Assembly: GCA_020746105.1 (NCBI GenBank)
Contig: CM036631.1
Span: 13,020,558 to 13,084,557 of the forward strand
Source: Trogon surrucura
Lineage: Eukaryota; Chordata; Aves; Trogoniformes; Trogonidae
Direction: 5' to 3'
Length of the DNA stretch: 64,000 bases
In this document: positions 28,441 through 39,328 of the stretch, piece after piece
Layout of the letters: every line of letters begins with the position of its first letter
Numbering within the stretch: the stretch's first letter is position 1
Position numbers and translations under genes: made by a program
Notes under the pieces: generated by a model
Told to the model about the DNA's origin: nothing
Database searches by the model: none
The model's input: the letters and a program-made list of their open reading frames with translations, nothing else

Positions 28441-29180
28441 TTACCTTACTTACTGATTGAAGCCTTCTTGCTTGCAAGGAGCTACTTGTGCTGACTAATA
28501 CTGGCTCCATTCCGTAAGGATAAACAGGTAATAAAATATCTTTTCTTGACTTTTATAGGTATATGACCTGATAATTATTTGCAGAAGTAGGTATTTGGTG
28601 TAAGTAATTTTAAAAAGGTCCCAGTCAATCTTAACTCCTAAACATGCAATACATATTTCACTGCTGAATTCAGTGCCAGAGGTGTTCAGTGCTTTAATGC
28701 ATCTGTCCTCCTCTTGGCTCCTCCCGGCCCTGTCTAGTTCTGCCATTCAGTTCCTCGTTATCCTGGAGAATGTTGGTCTTCAGTTAAAATCAGAATCCAA
28801 ACTTTCAATGACTTCCTAAGAGGAGGATGCAATACAGGTAACAACCATCTTGAGGTGTGAGACTTGATCTTAAAATTACTTTAATTGCAACTTTGGTAGA
28901 TCATATTACCTGTAAGAATATTCTGGTTTGAAGTTTACTGAGGTCCATTCAACCACAATGGTTCTGTGCCTATGTCATACCAGCTTCTGAGTCATAGTGA
29001 CTTTGTAGGAACAAATGGCACATTTTATAAAAAAAGAATTTTCCCTCTGAGTTTTGACTATGCTCTCTTTCATTCTTCTCATCCCCTAGGGGTTCTAAGA
29101 TTTGGGACTTATTTTTTCCATGTTCATTCCCTACAGAATTCCCCTCTTGGTTGTCACCTGTCAGCGGTCAACCATTTCAC

Positions 29181-29216
29181 TTTTTTTTTTTAAAAAAAAG
29201 CTCACCTTTTTTTTTT
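29181..29216 (+). repeat. T/A/T homopolymer cluster
   Basis: T11 is followed directly by A8, then seven other bases, then T10. The T11-A8 junction can form a small hairpin. It is a simple low-complexity feature. Confidence 0.8.
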
Positions 29217-31921
29217 GTGCACTAATATGTTCACATGTATGAACTCTTCAATTCTTGGAATTAGATTTGGGCAGATTCTTCAAAATCAACTTGAGATTCA
29301 AGGACTGGAAATAAACAAAAAAGCCACTTCCTCCCCACCCCTAGTGTAATCTGTCAGGCCCTGAAGAAAGTAGAAGAATTTGATGCACTGTTGTTTCAGA
29401 ATATGGAGAGAGAAAATAACTTGCTGTGTAGCTGGGAAGGAGTTGGGTGACAAACCGTGCTGTAGAAAGCAGGATGATTTTCTTATTTTCATTCCCTAGC
29501 TGTAATCACTGCCCTATGTTTCCTGTAACTGATGCTTTTTTCCCTTCTTACTGATTTTTTTTTTTTTTAAGGTAAATTCATCTTGTGCTTTGAAACTTTT
29601 CAGAATTTGCTTATGAACTGCTTTCACTTTTATTGGATGAGTCATGAGTCAAAAGCTCTGTCCTGTAGTTCCACCATGAGTAATGCTTAGCATTTTCTTG
29701 CGTTCTCTTTTAGAAGACTATTAAATTAAAAGAAGAATCTGTTTTTTGATGTCTTAATGGACAATTAGGTGGCTGGATCTCAGAACTGATTTACATTTAC
29801 CACTGCAGTAATTTAAACTTTTTGCCTCCAGTTTAAGCATGTCAGTTTTTTTCATGTACATGTTGCTGGTCATAGGTTTCCACCTTTAGATAAATAAAAA
29901 ACATTTGAGGTTTTGGGACTGCCATACAAGAGTTGATTCTGCTTTTGGGAACAGTTTTTCACCGAGGTTTGTATTGACAGTTGCCTTCAGCGGATGCGTA
30001 CTGGCACTAGCCAGGCGCTCATTTGACATGCCTGGCCCTCAAGTATTTACCGATACAAGTGTGATCAGCACAGGCAGTTTTTGGATCCAGCTGATGGAAA
30101 AGTTGAATTTTTTGTAGCATCTCCATGCTTAGACACCCTGAAAACAATGAAAGCTGTATTTGCAGGTGGAACATGGACTCTGTCACCATGAAGGATTAAG
30201 TACATATCTGTTTTCTTGCTGAGGTCAGTTATTGGCTTCAGTTGCATTGGCAGGATGGGGAGAGAATGGGTATCTGGAGATGAGCAGAATTTCCTGAAGC
30301 TGATCGTGGAAAATGGAGGTGTAAGAAACTCTTAAACATGAAAGTTTCTCTGGAGGTCGTAGATGGAACAATTCTGGTATTTCAATAGTGGAATGAGCTC
30401 TCTGGAGAGTTTTGGCGTTTACTTGGCTACTCTTGCAAATGGCAGATGGCCTGTTCCACAGCTCATGTGTGCCAGGGAACATGAGAAATAAATCTGAAGA
30501 CTGAAGATTTCAGGGCGATGGATCAGCTCTGTGACCTCTGCTGAGTTTTGGTGCATTTGCACCTGAAATGGTCAACATCAGGTTTCTGGAAATGGAAGTT
30601 CATGGAGAACTTTCACGCTTAAAGATTTCCTTGATTGTACCAGCCTCATGTGCCTGGAGGGTTAGTAGTGCACTGGCTTGCACTGGAAAAGAGGGAGCAA
30701 ACAGGTTTCCAAATGTGACTCTAACGTGTATCTGTCTGCTTGACTTTCAGGGAAGTATTAATGAGGAAGTTCTGTACCGTAGTCATAAATAACTGCAAAG
30801 CTCAAGCCAAAACTGTGGATAAACAAACAAGGTCACAGTCATGTTTTTCGGTGGAGAAGAAAAATAAAGTCTGGGATCTTAGCATTCCTAAGCATAATGA
30901 TTAGAAATTCACTGGATTTTGGCTTCTAATAGCAAAAGCTTTGCTCTGGGACCCTTATTTCCAGATAATTCTGGTATATGTGTCTCTACTTGTGCCATCA
31001 CAAGCTATTAGAAAATCATGACAATAATGAGAAATATTTATCAAAACGTTAGTCATCTTCTGCAATGAGACTTGTACTGTTTAAAAGATAATTTTTCTCT
31101 TCTTTCAGTATCTCTTTTTAGAAATTCAGAAGCGCAAATAATACAGACGTCCTGGAACAGACTGTGAAGTAGTTCATCATGTACTCAAAACTTGTGTGCC
31201 AGTTCCTTTGCATAATAGGTTACCAAACATCAGCTGAAGAGCACGGTCAGTTACCGTAGTTCAGCTGATAGATGAGATGTTGCTGCACTTCAGTAACCTG
31301 CTGTGTATCTGGGAGTTACCAATGACAGAGAAGATACAAGCCATAACTTGTTTACTTTCCAAATTTGAGGCTTTTCTAAGTACCGTGGCAGTAGTCCCTT
31401 TTAAAATCAAACTACACAGATCCCTAGTGAGCTACAATATTTGTAGGAATGGTAATGTGCAATACAGAGTTATGCTGTATGCTACTCAATATTGCTGTAA
31501 ACTGATGGAGAGCGTTGTGTGCACTCTACAGCGTAGCTGGGTTTTAAAGAGAAGATGGAAACCAAAAGGCCTGGCACAGAGTTCTCTTTGCTCTACACTA
31601 ATGTTTTTGTGCTTGTACTGTAAGTGGTGAACCGAAGCTTTTTCTTTCCTATTTTCACTGAATGCTTAGTCGTGCCAACTTTTCATTGTTGGATGTCTTT
31701 CTGGAAAGCGGCATCCAGTTTTATTCTGTCAGTATCAGTAATATTATAAGCTCTCAGGTGCAGTGTAGTTCCTTCATGTGTACATCCACCAACATCCAAA
31801 CTTTACTTGCTCACAAACAATGCTCCTTGTCTCTTCTTATTGTTTTGTTGCCTGTGCTCTCCTCCTGGGCCCCTTCATACCAAAAATTTCAGCCTATGAA
31901 TTGGGGAGGGCAGGAGGGAAA

Positions 31922-31990
31922 CATAAAAAATCAAAAGAAAAAATAAAAGCCCAAACAAACAAATAACAAACCAAACTAGCCACAAAATTA
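31922..31990 (+). repeat. A/C-rich low-complexity tract
   Basis: An A-rich run with interspersed C (units such as AAACAAAC, AATAACAAACC) and few T or G. It is of the same kind as the tracts at 10.4 and 16.9 kb. No gene is associated with it. Confidence 0.65.
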
Positions 31991-33079
31991 CAAGCATGTT
32001 ACACCTGCCCCTGAGACACTGCATATGGGGATGATCCTACAGAGCAGTTTAGTCTCTGCTCTGCTAGGGATTCCCTATCTGCATTATTTTTACAGCTTTT
32101 TGGCTCCGTCCCTCTGTTTTGTGCGAAGGACAGAGCGAGAAGAAAATGTCTGATGATTGGATACTCTTTGGCAGCGGTTCAAAAGTATAAAAGCAGTATT
32201 TTCTCCTCAAAAAGCAAAAAAAAGCCCACTGCTGCTTTATTATTTGACCTTTACATAGAATTATAATGACTAGGCAACATAGTTCTGCTGACAGGCTGTC
32301 TGGGAAGTGTTAATTTGAGTTATTAAAGGGAAAAAAAAAAAAGCAAGAAATAGAAACAACACTTAAATGTTGCTGTAGGGTCCAATATTCATATTTTTTG
32401 TGTATAAATAATTTCACAAATACATATTCTGGTTTTATTGGTTTTTTTTCAGCTTGTAGGAAGAAATCTGTGTTAGGCTAATAGATTTGTTGTCTCCGGA
32501 GCAGAGATTGTTCAGTGACTAGAGAGCGCTATTCTGGGCCTTTTGTGTTTGTCAACTTTTAGGTAAATGCATGTTTATCTAAAACTGTTTTTAAGGTTTT
32601 CGGAGTTATGGCAAAACAGAGCACTTGGCTATTATCTCTGTAAAATGAAAAGCTTAATGGCTGCTGGCAAATATTGTGAAAATACCACCACTGTTTACCA
32701 TGTAGTGCCTTGCGCTGCTTCTAATAAAGGCTTGGCTGGTGTGGGCTGTGACCTGAATTAATGATATTTTGCTTATCTCTGTTAAAATGTCAGATTTTTT
32801 TTGTTCTTTAGAGCAGTATCATTGTAAGTAAAGATGTCTTTCAGACTGCTGTCTAACTGACCGGAATGGATACTAAGTAAGATGAAATCCTTTCATTACA
32901 GAAAATGAATTGTACAGAGAGATGTGCAAAGATATTGTCATCTTTCCTTGCAGCGAGCCAGTTAAGTAGGTCCTTTATTCTTTTCCCTTTCCTGAAGTTG
33001 TTAAATACAACCCTGTCATCTTCTCTAGGTACTTATTTACAGCAGTGAACATCTGAATACTTGGTTTCAATTTGTATTT

Positions 33080-33150
33080 GCCTCATGTTTAGCTTTGGCT
33101 AAATCACTTAATTTCTGTTTCTCTGTTTCCTGTCTGGATAGGGAAATGAC
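33080..33150 (+). mobile_element. Probable MIR-like SINE relic (tail part)
   Basis: The order GCTAAATCACTTAATTTCTG, then CTGTTTCCTGTCTGGATAGG, matches the well-known MIR/tRNA-SINE tail, in which CAAATCACTTAACCTCTCTG is followed by CAGTTTCCTCATCTGTAAAA. Only the downstream half is recognisable, and divergence is high. Confidence 0.4.
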
Positions 33151-33469
33151 TTTGTTTCTTTTCATTTTAAGCCTCTGTTGGAATTTTTTGGTGTTTGTAG
33201 GGAAAATAATGACTCTTAGCTATGATTTCATTAGTTAGAAGCCTCACGCTAACAATTAACTGCAATATTCTGCAGGCATTCCTTCTGAGCTGCACCATCA
33301 GCACTCGCACAGGCTTTCCCCACGTAAGGCGCAAAACCTCCTCCCTGGTTTAATTTGCGCCCTACACAACAGCGAGTTGAAAGGGCAGCCCTCTTTGTTC
33401 CCGATTTCTCCACACGCAGGCTGGGAAGATGCGACATTCCCACCTCCTGTTGAGGAGACACAGGTGGAA

Positions 33470-33720
33470 TCCTTCAGGCTGGAGGCTCTCTGGCTGACCC
33501 GGGCCACAGCGGCGCTGCCTCGCCTCAGCCCCGTGTGCGCTTCCCGCCCTCAGGGCCGGCTGGAACTGGTTCTAACCGGGGCTGCCCCTCCGGTGCTGCG
33601 CGGGCTTCCCGCCCTCAGGGCCGGCTGGAACCGGTTCTAGCCGGGGCTACCCCTCCGGCGCTGTGTGGCCCCTCATGGCCGAGCCCTGAGGAGCTGGATT
33701 TCCAGGCGGCGTGCCCGACT
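33470..33720. promoter_or_regulatory. CpG-rich patch, possible CpG-island promoter
   Basis: By eye there are about 23 CpG dinucleotides in 250 bp, in a G+C-rich block surrounded by A+T-rich, CpG-poor DNA. It is the most CpG-dense spot in the window. Part of the density comes from a duplicated 65-bp unit inside it. It lies 5.5 kb upstream of the first recognised INSC coding exon, so an INSC promoter or alternative first exon is plausible but unproven. A methylation-poor minisatellite is the main alternative. Confidence 0.4.
33540..33669 (+). repeat. Two-copy 65-bp tandem repeat
   Basis: Two adjacent units, 33540-33604 and 33605-33669, both start CTTCCCGCCCTCAGGGCCGG and run on with only a handful of differences (for example GGAACTGGTT against GGAACCGGTT). 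It is a G+C-rich minisatellite inside the CpG patch. The near-identity points to a fairly recent duplication, and copy number may vary between individuals. Confidence 0.93.
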
Positions 33721-34029
33721 CGCTGCTTTATGTCTGGTCTTGGTGGGAAATAAAAACAACAGAAAGACCAAAAAAAGAGAGAAGGGAGTTGCTCCTTGCC
33801 GCCATGAGGAGAGGTGGTCTGCAAACCAGATGGGAAAAGCCTACTTGTCTGTTTCTCTTCAGAAACGTTTCTGAAATCAGAAGGTTTTGCCCGGGAGCAA
33901 GGATGCCCCTGTTGGGACTGGTGTTGAACTGGCTGGTTTGGTTTATTTTGAGAAGGGAGGGGGAAAGCGCTGTGTGTGTGGTCCATTGTAAAGTGAGGGA
34001 GGTGTAAACATGAAGGAGCTGCAGCTCTC

Positions 34030-34780
34030 AGCATTTATGGCAGCAAGTTGCATTAATACTGCTCGGAGAACCAATAAGCACTTTTATACGGTGATTATTC
34101 CGCATCGCATAAAAGATAAAATATAGCTCTGGAGTGCACCAATTTGCCACCTATTATTCAGTTCCTGAACCTCAAAAGCAAATTCTCTTCCAGTGAAACT
34201 GCCTCTAAAATGCTAATTGCTAGAAATGTGGCCACTAATCAGTTTGCTTCCATAATACTGCCATCTATATAAATTGGCGTGCCCCTTCCAGAAGGGGGGA
34301 TTTTAAAGATTTTCCCTGATAAAATGTTAAAAAAAGATGCCAACTAAGTGATTAGTTCAGTGGCGCTTTGCCCAAAATAATTTTAAGGAGGAGGGAGGGA
34401 GAGAAGGGAAATAAAATCTATTATGCCTTTTCTATAGCTTCTTACTTTAAATATTTTCATAATGTAGTCTATGATGATGTAAACTCAATCTTTCTGGAGA
34501 TTTTATATCTAAAAGGGAAAATCTGCTAAAGATAAAATGTAAGAAAAGTCATGCCTTGGCAAAAGCACCGATGGTAGTGCATGGGATGACAGATCTCTTC
34601 CATTCCCAGTGTCTGTGTTTTGGAGAAAAATGGGTTACCTGGGTAACATGGTCTGGACTTCCCTGCCCAATGCAATCAGATCTTATGGTGACATTGCAGC
34701 TACTCTACTTGGTGTGTTTCCATATGACCCACTTGCTAAAATAAATGGAATTGGCTACCCAACATCCCTTCCTTCAAAAG
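34030..34780. promoter_or_regulatory. Candidate regulatory block with RFX-type palindrome
   Basis: A segment just downstream of the CpG patch is rich in A+T-core factor sites (GCATAAAAG, CCAATAAGC, GCTAATTGC, CTAATCAG, TATATAAATTGG) and has few repeats. At 34634-34647 it contains GTTACCTGGGTAAC, a perfect palindrome matching the X-box bound by RFX factors (two GTTACC half-sites with 2-bp spacing). A + strand open frame (34609-34992) crosses it but resembles no known protein. Calling this an enhancer is inference from texture and position. Confidence 0.3.
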
Positions 34781-36718
34781 CAGATTTTTGCACTGTGGTG
34801 CTCTTAAAGAAAAAAATGTTTATGTTCAAAGAGGGCATCCTGAAGGCTCTGAAACCAAAACAACAAATGCTGAATAATACAGCCCCTCGCAATACATCGT
34901 TTGAAGGACTCTTCGTTATTTCTTGCTCCTGGTATTATGGCTTTTTAGATTTTGTGACACCCAGCTTAATTCCATTTTACTGTTGTAATTAAATCATGTC
35001 TATAGAAGACTGTTTTAATGCAAAATGACAATGGGATTCCGAGTCCACAAATAGCCAAAAATTCCGAGTCCAAAAAATTCCGGTGGACCCCGTGTGTTGC
35101 TGAAGGACAGAGCGTGTATATATGTACTTTCTGATCAATCACATAAATGCTGTCGGATTTTTGTTCTTAATTTGATTTCTGGCTTTCCGTTAACAGTTAC
35201 TCTGTGTATCCGGAGAATAATAACTAATGATTCCCAGACTCCCAGAACTGTAAAATGAGGACAAGGCACTGTTTGGCAAAAGAGAGATCGTGCTTTACTA
35301 CAGACAAGAGCTGTTCATTATTATCGAGTGATATCTAGTCTGAAATGACTCTTAGCTAATGACTTCTTATTCTTAGGTTAACCGTATTACTTACAGGTAA
35401 CATGCTTTTCTAATTTTGGTGCTTATTAATAATCAAAGGTTAGGTGCAAGGATTTCTGTCTTTCAGAAAGAGAAATGATACTCTTGGTTGACCTTATTTT
35501 AAGATGTTCTTAGCATTGACATTACGATGTTGGGGTTAGAAACGGGGTGGCGAAAGTTCATGGATTTGCCTTTTGATTTAAGGCTTTACAAGGGTGGACG
35601 TGTGTGCAGTGAATGAGCTCAAAAATGTGAATTTAATTGTGTGAGTTTCAGGGCTTAATTATTCAGGACATCACCTTGTGATGGAGAACATCTTTAGGGC
35701 CATCAGTAGTAGGAGTAAATGAGTCACTTTTTTCACTTGAGTATGTGCTACTACTGTGATACTTTTGGACATGGATATGTTTCTAACAATCTTGATTGCT
35801 AAACCTTCTAATTTCTAGCTTCTTAAATATAAGCTAACACATTGGATGATGGAGAAGAAACTAAATTGTGAGATTTTACAAGATGCATTTGTTTCCCCAG
35901 CAGAAATGACATCTTCTGTAGGATGCAAAAAAGCCGCGTTGCACTGTAGAAGCTGCTTTTTGAAGCTAGAGACTTCAGCAAGAGGAAGTTCCTGTAAGAC
36001 AGGAGTCATCTCCTGTTGTGGAACCAGTGGTTTAATAGTTACCAGCTGCATTGCTGTGCTCATGAGGCATTGCACAGGTCTCATGGGTGCTGGCAGGCCT
36101 GGTGTAAGTTAGGATGAGACTATTCTCTTACCTTATGGGTGGGCTAGTTTGACAAGAGTTTTTAAGCTGTTTTTAGTTCTCTATGTCAGTTGCAGCATCA
36201 GAGCTTGGAGCTTGTTTTTTAGTGAATTCCCTCTTGTTGATGGTGTGTTTCTTGCTTTTTGGTGTTGTCTTTGGTGTTTTGGGGTTTTTTGGGCCATGAA
36301 GGTCACATCCTCTGTTGACACTGCTTTTTCTGTGAGCAATATGTACCTGCTGTTTCAGGTGTGGTGGTTTCTTTTCTCCTTGTCTGGTAGTTTTCTGAAA
36401 GAAGCTTTTGGCTGCCTGTCTTCACTGCGAATGAAATGTGGTTTGTGGTCTGCTTACCTACATCTATCTAGTAAACATGAGGAAATAACATCTGAAAATA
36501 TAATTCAGTGTTGACATGATAAAGAGAAAGACGAAGGACACAAGGAGAGACTGCTGCCTTGAATATATCTAATTCCGCACACACTGCTGTCTACCAGGAG
36601 AACTGAACTTATTGTCAGTAGTTATTTATAACTGTGATGCAAATTTATGTGCAAATATTTATGTAAAATCCTATGTAAGGTATTAACTTGGCTTATAGAA
36701 GTTGAAGAATGACAATTT
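34781..36718. other. No gene recognised
   Basis: A+T-rich unique sequence. The only local structure I see is a 25-bp direct repeat beginning ATTCCGAGTCCA at 35036 and 35061, with a weaker third ATTCCG at 35077. Open frames around 35.8-36.5 kb look like chance. Confidence 0.45.
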
Positions 36719-36991
36719 TATTATTTCAGCATAAGCATTGCTTGGGCTTTTACCAAAATGACCAATCTTGTGAACACACGTATTTATTAAGTATGTACAT
36801 GGGCAATATTAGCAGAGCTGTGCAGCAGAGGCTAATAGTTTTTTCTACTGGCTTCAGTGGCCACTGCCCAGGCCCACAGCTGGTCAGATATGCTGTCTAA
36901 GTCAACTTGTACCAGAAAAACAACAACACTTGTGATTCACAATATTGGTCATTTTGGTAAAAACCCAAACAATGCTTATGCTGAAATAATA
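36719..36991. repeat. Long inverted repeat, possible foldback element
   Basis: The left arm 36719-36774 and right arm 36936-36991 are 56 bp each and reverse-complementary with 3 mismatches by my reading. The left arm contains TTTCAGCATAAGCATTGCTT and CCAAAATGACCAATCTTGTG; the right arm contains their complements. Between them is a 161-bp spacer without matching structure. A single-stranded copy could fold into a long hairpin. It could be a non-autonomous DNA transposon with terminal inverted repeats, or an inverted duplication from template switching. No clear flanking target duplication is visible, and the family is not identified. Confidence 0.9.
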
Positions 36992-38762
36992 ATAATTTAT
37001 GTCTGTGTACATTGTGTCACTGATCACAAGTAATGGAATACAAGGAGATGGCTTGATTTGTATGTGTTGAACTCAGTGGGCTGAGCTAATGGTGAAGTAA
37101 CTTTAGCTTGCCAGAGGGAGGCTGTTGATTTTGTATTGGTAGCATAAGAACTTGCATCATGTGCCTAATGCTGAGCAGGAGATAGCCAGTGTCCGTGAAG
37201 TATGTACTTCTTCAGGCTGAAAGGTTCTTTAAAAGATTTAGGAGAGAAAACTTCATCTTTAGGGTTAAGATTTTATGCAAATTTATTCATCTTTGATTCA
37301 GGGCATCTTCTCCAAAAGAAGATAGTGACAATTGTCATAATTGCCTGTTTCCAGTAAATTTGATTATATGATTATTTGTATTTGGTAATTTTAAATGTCT
37401 TTCACAATGAGACAAAAAAAAATATCTACTAGTAAAAAGAAATTAAGATGATTTATTTCCGTTGTTAGTGAAGTCCGTCCATCATACGCTTAACGCTTAA
37501 AAAAACCCCTAACAACAGCAAGCTTGTTTTTTAAATCTTGGTGTCATGAGAGCAGAAGGATACATACTAATATTTTCATACTCGGTCATACGAATTTTCA
37601 TGCACGGTCCATCTGCAATCTTTTTAAATCAGAAAATTCAGTAACTCTTAAAACACTTATTTTTGTGACGTTGGGTTTTTTGTTTGTTTATTTTTTTTCT
37701 CCTAAATAGATCCTTTTCTCAAATTTCACAGTACTCTTTCATTAGATGCATGAACTAAGAAGACTGTTATTTCCAGGAAAGTACAGGGAGTTGGGAGGAA
37801 TGGAGCACCACACCATTGCCAAAGCATTCCAGTGCTAATAGTGGAGAGAGCAAGTGAATGCATTACTTTGATTGTAATACTTTTATGTTCTCAGGACAAT
37901 GTTTGTGGAATCTTGGGGAAGAAAAAGAAGGACATGCATTAGCAATGAGATGAGTTTGCTAGAAAAGATATTGAGGACCACTCTGTGTCAATTAAGAGCA
38001 ATTTGGAGTAGCAAATATCTTAAATGCTGGCTGACTCAGCTTGCAGAATGTAGCCAGTAACCAAATGGCAGAATTTCACAAGTGGCTACAATAAAAACCA
38101 TTCAGCCTCAGCTGACAACACAAACAGCATTGACTTCCTGTGTAAAGTATGTTCTCCGAGAGAGACGGATTGATCCCAGTTTTTTTTTTTTCACATCTGA
38201 AGATGTGTCATTTCCCTACCGTTCCTGTCTTGTCCAAATTTATTCATCTCCTCCATGTTCTTCTTGAGTCATAGATTAATCTTTTCCTGCATTAGCTTTC
38301 CTCTAGCCGTGTGGATGAGTGGGAATGACTTTGCCTTTTTTGATAGAATGAATCCTCTCTGGCTTTTGTTGTGAATATGCACTGATCTATAGTAGGTAAT
38401 GCCTAATGTAAGATGGGGCTGATTAAAAGAAGAGGAAAGGAGACAGGACCTCCCCTTCTTATGAAAATGTAGAGGCTTTTTCTCCTTCTCTCTTGTCTCT
38501 TTTTTAGGACAATAGTGTTCAGATGCATCTCTTGGTCACTAGGTTTAAAGGAAAAAACATGGAGGAAAAAGATGTGTATGGCATTTCAAACTGATAGAAA
38601 AATGAAGTTGTTTAACATAGGATCCAATACTTCAGTAACTTAGGCATCAAAAGCCTTCTTGTAGTAAATGATCTTGAAATCATATGAGTGTACACTTACC
38701 TTCTCTTGCAATCCTTCGACAACGACCTGAAGAATTGCAATCATAATGAATCGATATCCTAT
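36992..38762. other. No gene recognised
   Basis: A+T-rich unique DNA between the inverted repeat and the short CR1. Short open frames on both strands have no recognisable similarity. No RNA gene or further repeat is evident. Confidence 0.45.
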
Positions 38763-38908
38763 CATAGAATCACAGAATGTTAGGGATTGGAAGGGACCTC
38801 GAAAGATCATCAAGTCCAATCCCCCTGCCAGAGCAGGAATGCCTAGATTATGCTACACAGGAACGTGTCCAGGCAGGTCTTGAATGTCTCCAGAGAAGGA
38901 GACTCCAC
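38763..38908 (-). mobile_element. Very short CR1 LINE fragment
   Basis: A 146-bp CR1 3' end on the - strand. On the + strand it starts with CATAGAATCACAGAAT, the complement of the CR1 terminal units, and runs through the conserved 3' region to the word GACTCCAC, where similarity to the other copies stops. It is nearly identical to the copies at 5.0 and 23.8 kb over this length, so the severe 5' truncation is an insertion feature and not decay. It sits 326 bp upstream of the first recognised INSC coding exon. Confidence 0.93.
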
Positions 38909-39234
38909 TATAGAGTTCAAGCTAATTAAAATAATTAAGGCTAAAAAATAACTTGGTATTAACTCAAAAATGTTCAGCCTAAATGGCTCTGACCTGTGTG
39001 CAGTAGTCCAGGAAGTTCAAGAACATGCAAACTCCATGTTGCATGTGCCATGAAGTATACTAAATGGCCTCGGTTACCTGCTGCAGTTGTGTGGTAGCCT
39101 GAGGAAAAGAAGCCTTTTGAATTGCTTTTAGTGAGTTTGCTTCACAGATCAGTAGGAGAGTGTCGTGCCACCCTGGGCTGAAGAGGCCTGAGTTTCCCGA
39201 GATTTAATAAATGGCTGTTTGCTTTTTTTTCTAG

Positions 39235-39275
39235 ATTTCAACCTATGGAGAAGTGCACATAAGAACAGGATAAAT
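39235..39275 (+). other. INSC: INSC exon, part upstream of the ATG
   Basis: The exon begins after GCTTTTTTTTCTAG, a good acceptor, so it is an internal exon and an upstream untranslated or coding exon must exist. It contains a five-codon upstream reading frame, ATG at 39245 to TAA at 39260-39262, out of frame with INSC. The INSC frame itself is open from the acceptor through this segment, so a longer N-terminus from an upstream exon is possible. Confidence 0.7.
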
Positions 39276-39328
39276 ATGGCTTTTAAGGCCGAGGACCACT
39301 TAGATTCCCTTCCGTTACCTGTTCAGCG
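39276..39328 (+). CDS. INSC: INSC, first recognised coding exon
   Basis: Encodes residues 1-17, MAFKAEDHLDSLPLPVQ, plus two bases of an Arg codon completed by the next exon. It matches the start of the shorter mammalian INSC form as I remember it (MALPGGRHLDSVTLPGQR), with the HLDS core and the final QR conserved. The chosen ATG has A at -3 and G at +4, a strong context. The donor is CAGCG|GTAAGT. The following intron is 18.7 kb and in phase 2, and the C that begins the next exon restores Arg. The frame is also open upstream of this ATG to the acceptor, so a longer isoform is possible. Short length and modest similarity make this exon less certain than the others, but phase, splice signals and position all agree. 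Confidence 0.87.

Larger units (their letters stand above)
24154..33469. other. Gene-poor stretch, no gene recognised
   Basis: Mostly A+T-rich DNA with homopolymers (A14 at 26786-26799; T11-A8 then T10 at 29181-29216), a small G+C-rich patch (25.38-25.52 kb), a candidate regulatory segment (28.12-28.44 kb), an A/C-rich tract (31.92-31.99 kb) and a likely MIR-like relic (33.08-33.15 kb). Short open frames are present on both strands, but none looks like a known protein or exon. Confidence 0.45.

Noticed and set aside
33535..33753. Open frames through the 65-bp duplication
   Set aside because: They repeat the same peptide because the DNA is duplicated. The frames are open on several phases owing to high G+C, with no other coding evidence.
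34609..34992. 127-codon + strand open frame beginning near a GTG/ATG cluster
   Set aside because: No family resemblance, and no splice or promoter support. Its end runs into low-complexity A+T codons. It overlaps the candidate regulatory block, which explains the better-than-random texture.
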